From the NCBI RefSeq assembly GCF_000022145.1, contig NC_011891.1, positions 2,616,001-2,680,000 of the forward strand: a stretch of DNA of 64,000 bases. The letters are read 5' to 3'. This stretch comes from Anaeromyxobacter dehalogenans 2CP-1. GTDB taxonomy: Bacteria; Myxococcota; Myxococcia; Myxococcales; Anaeromyxobacteraceae. Below are positions 58,029 through 64,000 of this stretch, piece after piece. A program made the translations under genes and the position numbers. Positions within the stretch are counted from its first letter, which is position 1. Every line of letters starts with the position of its first letter. The notes under the pieces were generated by a model. The model was not told the DNA's origin, searched no databases, and saw only the letters and a program-made list of their open reading frames with translations.

Positions 58029-58337
58029 GCCGTCCTCCGGACGCGCCGCGGCGGGGTCACCGGCGGCGAACGAGCGGTTTGGTCGGTGGAGTATACCCTC
58101 TCGCACCTCCGTTCTCAAAATCGGACCGCATCGCGCCAAACTCACGTTCGCGCTGTTTTTCCAGGCGTTTGCGCAATCCGATATCGGTGGACCCGTTCTC
58201 CCTGGGTCAATCTGGAGCCGGCGGCGGGCCCGGCGTTCACGGTGGGAGAACACGGCCGCGGGCCCTCGCCGCCGCCCGGCGCCGGGCGTGGCGCCGCGCC
58301 GGCGGCCTCCCCCGGGCGCGGGATCGCTGGGCTTTCC
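58029..58337. other. 309-base intergenic region upstream of cysC-like gene
   Basis: Between the cysC-like gene and the degenerate E1-like gene, both on the minus strand. Holds the sigma-70-type promoter listed separately and A/T-richer stretches. No gene is seen; the open frames across it are shadows. Confidence 0.6.
58090..58118 (-). promoter_or_regulatory. sigma-70-type promoter of the cysC-like/larE genes
   Basis: TTGAGA (complement at 58113-58118), 17-base spacer, TATACT (58090-58095): five of six matches in both hexamers at ideal spacing, about 60 bases before the cysC-like start. The strongest promoter match I found in the accessory half of the window. Confidence 0.7.
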
Positions 58338-59030
58338 TCAGGCTTCGGCCGGCTGCGCGCCGGCGCAGGCGCAGCCGGCGAGCCGCGCGGTGGGGCGGGC
58401 CGTCGCCACGCCGCGGACCAGCTCGACGCGCCGCCCGGCCACGCTGCCCGGCTGGGCCATCAGGTGGAGCAGCTCCGCCGCGCCGAGCGCGGCGAGCGCC
58501 GCGACCCCCGGCTCCGGCGGGCGGCCCGCGCCCGCGGCGGACCGCGCGCACGAGTAGCATGGCGCCCCCGGCGGCACCGAGATCACCGCGCCGCCGTCGC
58601 CGTCGGGCTCGACGACCACGTGCGGGATGCCGGCCCGGCGCGCCGCCTCCGCCGCGGTGACCGCCTGCACCACCGAAGGCGCGCAGACGAGCGCCGCGCT
58701 GGGCACGCCGCCGGTCGGGTACCGGTCCACCTGCACGAAGGCGGACAGCGGCGCGAGCGCGCTCCGGGCCGCGTCGACCCGCGAGGAGCCGACCGCCGAC
58801 GGTGGGAACAGCCACCCGGAGAGATCTGCGGGCGACACGTCCTCGGGATCGTCGAGCCAGAGCCGACCGACGCCCGCCTGGACCAGGTACACGAGCGCCG
58901 CCGACGCGACCGCGTCCACCCCGACCACCCGCACGCGGGCGCCGAGCAGCCGCTCTTGCACGTCCTCCCCGAAGCCGGGCACCAGGAGCTGCCGGGCCCA
59001 GCGCGCGATCCGATCGTCGCTCAGCGACAT
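58338..59030 (-). CDS. degenerate ThiF/MoeB/HesA-family (E1-like) protein
   Basis: 230 residues. N-terminal helix pair RIARWARQLLVPGFGEDVQERLLGARV as in E1-like proteins, then a Rossmann-like fold in which the GxGGLG nucleotide loop is replaced by VDAVASAALVYLVQAGVG and the Arg finger region (N-L-N-R-Q) by SGWLFPPSAVG. Adenylation therefore looks lost. PCYSCARS near 155 may bind zinc. It could partner the intact MoeB-like protein encoded two genes upstream, as inactive subunits do in eukaryotic E1 heterodimers (inference). Separated from tusA by 22 bases. Confidence 0.8.
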   Translation of the reverse strand: MSLSDDRIARWARQLLVPGFGEDVQERLLGARVRVVGVDAVASAALVYLVQAGVGRLWLDDPEDVSPADLSGWLFPPSAVGSSRVDAARSALAPLSAFVQVDRYPTGGVPSAALVCAPSVVQAVTAAEAARRAGIPHVVVEPDGDGGAVISVPPGAPCYSCARSAAGAGRPPEPGVAALAALGAAELLHLMAQPGSVAGRRVELVRGVATARPTARLAGCACAGAQPAEA

Positions 59031-59052
59031 GGCTCCTCCGGGCGGACGCGGC

Positions 59053-59331
59053 TCACGGGAGCACCGGCGCGTCGGCGGGACGGCGCTTCTCGAGGACCAG
59101 ACGGAACGCGCCGTCGCCCGCTCCCGGCAGCGGCTCCACCGCGAGCACGCGGTGGCCGTCCTCCTCGGCGCTGCGCGGGACGCTCTCCAGCGGCTCGCCG
59201 GCGCGCAGCCACACCTCGAGCCGCTCGCCCTCCGCGAGCCGCTCCAGCGCGATCCGCGTCTTCACCCAGGTCATGGGGCAGGCGTAGGCGCGGATGTCGA
59301 TCCGGCTCGGGGCGGGCTCGGGGCCGCTCAC
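59053..59331 (-). CDS. TusA-family sulfurtransferase
   Basis: 92 residues from GTG at 59331, overlapping the moeB stop as GTGA. IDIRAYACPMTWVKTRIALE with Cys18 as the sulfur carrier; the usual CPxP is CPMT here, a known subtype. Core then LEVWLRAGEPLESVPRSAEEDGHRVL. TusA proteins hand sulfane sulfur between desulfurases and acceptors such as tRNA or molybdenum cofactor. Lies between moeB- and E1-like genes. Confidence 0.87.
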   Translation of the reverse strand: MSGPEPAPSRIDIRAYACPMTWVKTRIALERLAEGERLEVWLRAGEPLESVPRSAEEDGHRVLAVEPLPGAGDGAFRLVLEKRRPADAPVLP

Positions 59332-60077
59332 GCCGCGCCCCCCGCCGGCGCCGCCGGTGCGTCGCAGGCGGCGGGCGCGCTGCTCCCCAGCACCTGGCGC
59401 CCGGCGCAGGCCAGGCACCCGGGGCGCTTCCGGACCAGCACGAGCCGCGACCGCCCGCTGCGCAGCTCGTAGGTGAACAGCCGCCCCTCGTACGTCCCGC
59501 GCTCGCCGGCGAGCAGGCGCAGCGCCTCGGCGGCAAGGAGCGCGCCGGCGAACCCGGCCACCGGGCCGAGGATCCCGGCCTGCGAGCAGGACGCGACCGA
59601 TCCCGGCGGCGGCGGCGCCTCGAACAGGCAGCGCAGGCAGCCGCCCAGGCCGGAGGGGGCCACGGTGAGGAGCTGGACGGTGGTCCGGAGCACGCCGGCG
59701 TGCACCAGCGGGCGCTTCACGCGCGTGGCGGCGTCGTTCGCGAGGAACTTGGTCTCGAAGTTGTCCGACCCGTCCACGATCACGTCGGCGCCGCCGGCCA
59801 GCGCCTCGGCGTTGCCGGCGTCGAACCGCTCGTCGCGCGCGTCCACCGCGACCGATGGGAAGATCGCCCGCAGCCGCGCGGCCGCGACCGCCGCCTTGCG
59901 CCGGCCCACGTCGGCCTCCTGGAACAGCGGCTGCCGGTTCAGGTTCGAGGTCTCGACGGCGTCGTCCTCGAGCAGGACGAGCTGCCCCACCCCGGCCGCC
60001 GCCAGCGTGAGGAGGGCCGGGGCGCCGAGGCCGCCGGCGCCGATGACGAGGACGCGCTTGCCGGAGAGGCTGGTCAT
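59328..60077 (-). CDS. MoeB/ThiF-family adenylyltransferase (sulfur carrier activation)
   Basis: 249 residues. Nucleotide loop VLVIGAGGLGAPAL (8-21), Asp and Arg residues in LEDDAVETSNLNRQPLF, the VDGSDNFETKFL motif, and two CxxC zinc pairs (CLRC, CLAC). Adenylates the C-terminal glycine of ThiS/MoaD-type carriers. No such carrier gene is seen here; it sits in an operon with TusA and DsrE, so sulfur is likely drawn from them. Confidence 0.9.
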   Translation of the reverse strand: MTSLSGKRVLVIGAGGLGAPALLTLAAAGVGQLVLLEDDAVETSNLNRQPLFQEADVGRRKAAVAAARLRAIFPSVAVDARDERFDAGNAEALAGGADVIVDGSDNFETKFLANDAATRVKRPLVHAGVLRTTVQLLTVAPSGLGGCLRCLFEAPPPPGSVASCSQAGILGPVAGFAGALLAAEALRLLAGERGTYEGRLFTYELRSGRSRLVLVRKRPGCLACAGRQVLGSSAPAACDAPAAPAGGAA

Positions 60078-60143
60078 GGGACGCGTTCGCCTATATCCCG
60101 CCCCCGCCTCCCCGGCAACAGCGCCGGGGCGCGTCGGCGGCGG

Positions 60144-60518
60144 TCAGAAGGTGAGCGCCCTGCCCGCCCGCGCCGCGCGCCACAGCGAGGGCAGCGTGTC
60201 GATGGCGTCGAGCCGCCCGAGGACTTGATCAGGATCGAGGCCGGCGAGCCGCACCGCGGTGTCGCACGCCACCACGCGCAGCCCCAGCTCGCGCCGTGCC
60301 TCCTCCAGCGCCTCCGCGAGCGGCGTCACCCGCGCCTCCGCCGCGGACGGCGGCGCCCCCTCGTCGAAGCGCCCGTCGACCCAGAGCCGCAGCGCCTCGA
60401 AGAAGAGCGCCACCGTGACCTGCTCACCGAAGGCGGCCGCGGTCACGGCGAGCGTGACCGCCTGGTAGCGATCCTCCCAGGCGGCGCGGTGAAGGAAGAC
60501 GACCAGCGGACCGGCCAT
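60144..60518 (-). CDS. DsrE-family protein
   Basis: 124 residues. DsrE/TusD-like fold with VVFLHRAAWEDRYQAVTLAVTAAAFGEQVTVALFFEAL and the conserved Cys85 in VVACDTAVRLAGLD. DsrE proteins relay sulfur to TusA/DsrC-type partners. Its start lies one base after the PilZ-Hsp70 stop and it precedes moeB by 66 bases, so it belongs to the same transcript. Confidence 0.85.
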   Translation of the reverse strand: MAGPLVVFLHRAAWEDRYQAVTLAVTAAAFGEQVTVALFFEALRLWVDGRFDEGAPPSAAEARVTPLAEALEEARRELGLRVVACDTAVRLAGLDPDQVLGRLDAIDTLPSLWRAARAGRALTF

Positions 60519-60519
60519 G

Positions 60520-62835
60520 TCACTTCCTCGAGCCGAACATGCGGCCGAACAGGCCCTGCCTGGGCGTGGCGGCCGGCGGCGCCGGCGCGGGCGGGCGCGG
60601 GTGGGGGGCGCGCTCCAGCGGGCGGGCGCCGCGGGGCGCGGTCTGCGGCTCCGGCAGGTCGAGCTTCTGGCGGAGCGACTCGGGGGTGTCGAGCGTGGCG
60701 AGCTGCATGGCGGTGACCTGGCCGGTGGCGAGGTCGCGCGCGGTGACGGTGAGGATGCCCTCGGCGCCGAGCGCGAACTCCACCGCCACCCGGACCTCGC
60801 CGCGCGGCCGCGCCGGCAGCCCCTCCACGCGCACGGTGCCGAGGTACTCGCACTCGGACGCCTTCACCGAGTCGCCCTGGAACACCTGCAGCTCGAGCTC
60901 CGTCTGGCCGTCGCGCGTGGTGGAGTGCTCGTGCGCCTTCTTCGCGGGCAGGCGCGTGTTGCGCGGGAACACCGGCGCCATCCGGCCGCCGGGCAGCCCG
61001 ACCCCGATGCCCATGGCCAGCGCGTCGATCAGCACCACCGAGTCGATGCGGTGCGCCGAGTCGGCCAGCAGCGCCGCGCCGAGCGCCACCGCCTCGTCCG
61101 GGTGGACGCTGCGGTTCGGCTCGCGCCCCAGCGCCTCCTGGATCTTGCGCCAGACGAGCGGCATCCGGCTCTGGCCGCCCACCAGCAGCACCTCGTCCAC
61201 GTCGCCGGGCCCGAGCCCCTTCGCACCGAGCACCTCGCGACAGACCTCGAGGGTCCGGTCCACCAACCGCTCGGTGAGCGCCTCCAGCTCGGCCCGCGTG
61301 ACCGTCACCTCCAGGCCCACGTCCTTGCCGCCCCGGTCCTTGCACAGGTACGGCACCTGGGCCACCGCCACCTCGCGGGTGGAGAGCGCGACCTTCGTCT
61401 CCTCCGCGGCGTCGCGGATGCGCTGCCACACCACCCGGTCCTCGGGCGGCGCGAACCCGTGCTCCTCCATGAAGCGCCAGACCAGGTGGTCGAGGAGCTG
61501 CGCGTCGAAGTCCACGCCGCCGAGGAACGTGTCGCCGCCGGTGGAGATCACCTCGTAGACGTCGCCCTGGATCTCCAGCACCGAGGCGTCGAAGGTGCCA
61601 CCGCCCAGGTCGTACACCAGCACCCGCTTGTCCAGCCCCTTGCCGAAGCCGAACGCGAGCGCCGCGGCGGTGGGCTCGTTCACGATGCGATCCACGGCCA
61701 GGCCGGCCAGGCGCCCCGCCTCACGGACCGCGTTGCGCTGGTGGTCGTTGTAGTAGGCGGGCACGGTGATCACCGCGTGCTCGACCGGCGCGCCCAGCGC
61801 CTGGGCGGCGGTCTCGCGCATCTCGCGCAGGATCAGCGCCGCGATCTGCTGCAGCGAGAAGTCGCGGCCGGCGAAGCGCACCGCCGCGGCGCCGTCGGGC
61901 CCCGGCACGATCTCGTAGTGGAAGCGGTCTCGGCACGCCTGCACCGTGGGCGAGGCGAACGGCCGCCCCACCAGCCGCTTCGAGCCGTAGACGGTGTTGC
62001 GCGGGTTCACCACCATCTGCGCCTTGGCGGCGTGCGCGACCAGCAGCCGCCCCTGCGCGTCGTAGGCGACCACCGACGGGAGCGTGCGGTACCCCTGGCG
62101 CGAGGCGAGCACCTCGGGCTTGCCGCCCCGCACCACCGCCACGCAGGAGTTGGTCGTGCCGAGATCGATGCCGATCACCGGACCGCGCGCCTTCGCCGGG
62201 GGCGCCGGGGACGCTGCGGACGGCGGAGACGTCGGCGAGGGCGGGGCGGGCGCCGGCGAGGGCGCGGCGGCCGAGGCCGGGCGGACCGCGGGCACGCCCG
62301 GCGGGTGCCCCGGCGGCGGGGCGGCGGCGCGCGTCACGGGCGCGGGCACGCCGGGGGGACGTCCCGGGGGCGGCGCGGCCACGCGCGGCGCGGGCCCGGG
62401 CGCGCCGGGCGAACGTGCGGCAGCCGGCGCTGGCGCGGCGGGCGGTCGCGCCGGCGGGGCCGCCGGGCGGGGCGGCTCGTCGCTCTGCGCCGCGCCGCCG
62501 CGGCCCGCCACCAGCCGGTCCACCAGCGCCCGGCTCTCGGGCGAGAGGTCCACGAACTTGATGCCCATGCCCGGGACGCGCGCCGGCTCGCCGGGCGCGG
62601 ACGGGGGCGTGCTCCAGCGCACCACGCCGCTGCCGTGGATGACCTGGTCGCCGGACTCGAGCACCACGTCCAGGCGCAGCGGGGTCCCCGGCGGCTGTGG
62701 CTCGAGCGTCCGCACGAACAGGCCGCCGCGCGAGACGTTCAGCGCGAAGCGATCGACGAACTCGTCCACCGATCCGTAGGCCAGCCGGATGCGGAGCAAG
62801 ACGGGGACACGGGGGTCGCGGCGTTCCTGCGGCAT
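60520..62835 (-). CDS. PilZ-Hsp70 fusion protein
   Basis: 771 residues from ATG at 62835. Residues 1-115 are a PilZ domain with RRDPR (5-9, RxxxR) and NVSRGG (33-38), both c-di-GMP contacts; 115-218 is a Pro/Ala linker; 219-771 a complete Hsp70 with [26 protein letters not shown] and LVGGQSRMP, ending in a short lid and basic tail. A chaperone under c-di-GMP control is inferred. First gene of the DsrE-MoeB-TusA transcript. The longer upstream frame is not supported. Confidence 0.9.
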   Translation of the reverse strand: MPQERRDPRVPVLLRIRLAYGSVDEFVDRFALNVSRGGLFVRTLEPQPPGTPLRLDVVLESGDQVIHGSGVVRWSTPPSAPGEPARVPGMGIKFVDLSPESRALVDRLVAGRGGAAQSDEPPRPAAPPARPPAAPAPAAARSPGAPGPAPRVAAPPPGRPPGVPAPVTRAAAPPPGHPPGVPAVRPASAAAPSPAPAPPSPTSPPSAASPAPPAKARGPVIGIDLGTTNSCVAVVRGGKPEVLASRQGYRTLPSVVAYDAQGRLLVAHAAKAQMVVNPRNTVYGSKRLVGRPFASPTVQACRDRFHYEIVPGPDGAAAVRFAGRDFSLQQIAALILREMRETAAQALGAPVEHAVITVPAYYNDHQRNAVREAGRLAGLAVDRIVNEPTAAALAFGFGKGLDKRVLVYDLGGGTFDASVLEIQGDVYEVISTGGDTFLGGVDFDAQLLDHLVWRFMEEHGFAPPEDRVVWQRIRDAAEETKVALSTREVAVAQVPYLCKDRGGKDVGLEVTVTRAELEALTERLVDRTLEVCREVLGAKGLGPGDVDEVLLVGGQSRMPLVWRKIQEALGREPNRSVHPDEAVALGAALLADSAHRIDSVVLIDALAMGIGVGLPGGRMAPVFPRNTRLPAKKAHEHSTTRDGQTELELQVFQGDSVKASECEYLGTVRVEGLPARPRGEVRVAVEFALGAEGILTVTARDLATGQVTAMQLATLDTPESLRQKLDLPEPQTAPRGARPLERAPHPRPPAPAPPAATPRQGLFGRMFGSRK

Positions 62836-63024
62836 TTCGGCGGATTGTACCCCCGACGGGCCGCCCCGCCAGCCCGAGCCCAATGGCGGCCCCTTCGCGG
62901 CGGTCGGTGGCCTACGCTTCCGGTGACCGGCCGCCCGCCCGGCCACGCGTCAGGCCTTGCGGCGGCGGCCACGGCCCGAAACCTTGTTGGGAGCGGTCGC
63001 GCACCGCGCCGGGAGGAAGCCACC

Positions 63025-64000
63025 GTGAGGAAGCCACGCTCGATCGCGCCGGCGAAGGGCCGGCTGGCCGTGCTCGTGCCGGGACTGGGCGCCGTCGCCA
63101 CCACCCTCATCGCCGGGGTCGAGGCGGTGAAGCGCGGCATGGGCAAGCCGATCGGCTCGCTCACGCAGATGGGCACGGTGCGGCTCGGCAAGCGCACCGA
63201 GAAGCGGGCGCCGCTCATCCGCGAGCTGGTGCCCATCGCCGCGCTCGAGGACGTGCGCTTCGGCGCGTGGGACCCGTTCCCGGACGACGCCTACGCCTCC
63301 GCGACGCACGCCTCGGTGCTCGACCACGCGCTGCTGGAGCAGCTCCGCGTCCCGCTGTCCGCCGTCCGGCCCATGCCGGCGGTGTTCTCGCCGGAGTACG
63401 TGCGCCGCCTCGACGGGCCGAACGTGAAGAAGGCGCCGAGCAAGCTGGAGCTGGGCGAGGCGCTGCGCGAGGACATCCGCCGCTTCGTGCGCGAGAACGA
63501 CTGCGCCCGCGCGGTGATGGTCTGGTGCGCCTCCACCGAGGTGTACCTGGAGCCGTCGGCGGTCCACGCCGAGCTGGGCCGGTTCGAGAAGGCCATGGCG
63601 GCGAGCGACCCGGCCATCGCGCCCTCCATGATCTACGCCTGGGCGGCGCTGAAGGAGGGCGTGGCGTTCGCGAACGGGGCGCCGAACCTGACCGTGGACA
63701 TCCCCGCGCTGCAGCAGCTCGCGCGGAAGCAGGGGGTGCCGCTCGCGGGCAAGGACTTCAAGACCGGCCAGACCATGATGAAGACCGTGCTCGCGCCCAT
63801 GCTCAAGGCGCGGCTGCTCGCCCTGAACGGCTGGTTCTCGACGAACATCCTGGGCAACCGCGACGGCGAGGTGCTCGACGATCCCGGCAGCTTCAAGACC
63901 AAGGCGGTCTCGAAGCTCTCCGCGCTCCAGTACATCCTGCAGCCGGAGCTGTACCCCGACCTCTACGGCCACTTCGACCACCAGGTTCACATCGAGTACT
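63025..64000 (+). CDS. myo-inositol-1-phosphate synthase family (3'-truncated by window edge)
   Basis: First 325 residues, open at the right edge. GTG at 63025 has GGGAGGAAG 8 bases upstream. The NAD-binding start (LAVLVPGLGAVATTLIAGVEA), FGAWDPFPDDAY, NGAPNLTVDIPAL, KDFKTGQTMMKTVLAPM and NGWFSTNILGNRDG match Ino1-type enzymes, which convert glucose-6-phosphate to inositol-3-phosphate for lipids or solutes. The protein looks full at its N-terminus. Divergent from the PilZ-Hsp70 gene. Confidence 0.93.
   Translation, partial: MRKPRSIAPAKGRLAVLVPGLGAVATTLIAGVEAVKRGMGKPIGSLTQMGTVRLGKRTEKRAPLIRELVPIAALEDVRFGAWDPFPDDAYASATHASVLDHALLEQLRVPLSAVRPMPAVFSPEYVRRLDGPNVKKAPSKLELGEALREDIRRFVRENDCARAVMVWCASTEVYLEPSAVHAELGRFEKAMAASDPAIAPSMIYAWAALKEGVAFANGAPNLTVDIPALQQLARKQGVPLAGKDFKTGQTMMKTVLAPMLKARLLALNGWFSTNILGNRDGEVLDDPGSFKTKAVSKLSALQYILQPELYPDLYGHFDHQVHIEY

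Overview
The window is about 73% G+C, almost fully coding, and looks like an ordinary chromosomal segment of a myxobacterium, most like Anaeromyxobacter (inference from G+C, from myxobacterial families such as AgmX/PglI-type proteins and PilZ-Hsp70 fusions, and from frequent GTG/TTG starts with GTGA/ATGA overlaps). I see no rRNA, insertion sequence, prophage or CRISPR.

1-10,007 (minus strand): one long translation/transcription operon. A TTGACA promoter at 9980-10007 reads tRNA-Thr(TGT), Tyr(GTA), Gly(TCC), Thr(GGT), tuf, rpmG, tRNA-Trp, secE, nusG, rplK, rplA, rplJ, rplL and rpoB, which runs off the left edge. The first four tRNAs and tuf keep the order of E. coli thrU-tyrU-glyT-thrT-tufB.

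10,004-20,050: rlmB, a small exported protein with a CxxxxC pair, a RimK-like ligase, dnaK, a diacylglycerol-kinase-like protein, a DUF493 protein, a PIN-PhoH ATPase, and a membrane GAF-GAF-GGDEF cyclase overlapping an ftsB-like gene.

20,194-31,750: accessory region. A TetR-EmrB-EmrA-type efflux operon lies back to back with an apbE flavin transferase across a 20-bp palindrome. Facing apbE is a tightly overlapping operon that begins with Fur and FeoB and continues with a Cys-rich protein, a DtxR-FeoA regulator, an outer-membrane porin, an exported FMN-binding protein with a TGAT flavinylation motif, and two small 4-helix membrane proteins that look like diverged copies of one another. Fur-box-like sequences lie before fur and at the porin start. 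I infer an iron-regulated, flavin-based electron-transfer module in the cell envelope, coupled to ferrous iron uptake; this is the best candidate for an undescribed system.

31,142-46,195: regulators and surface proteins: a HEAT-repeat membrane protein, a Fis-like protein with a long Gly-Arg-Pro repeat tail, an FmdB zinc ribbon, a sensor kinase coupled to a solute-binding lipoprotein, tRNA-Leu, a TPR protein, a glutaredoxin-like protein, a receiver-GGDEF protein, an NtrC-type activator with a kinase whose ATP site looks broken, CapA, dCMP deaminase, and a trypsin-like protease.

46,280-55,882: a PrkA-like kinase divergent from a short Hsp70, a Tyr/Trp-rich surface protein, clpX, two myxobacterial proteins and truA.

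55,988-64,000: a ribbon-helix-helix protein, then a sulfur-handling cluster (LarE, an altered CysC, a degenerate E1-like protein, TusA, MoeB/ThiF, DsrE) whose upstream gene is a PilZ-Hsp70 fusion, and finally the start of a myo-inositol-phosphate synthase. With dnaK this makes three different Hsp70s in 64 kb, and c-di-GMP shows up three times (two cyclases, one PilZ receptor).
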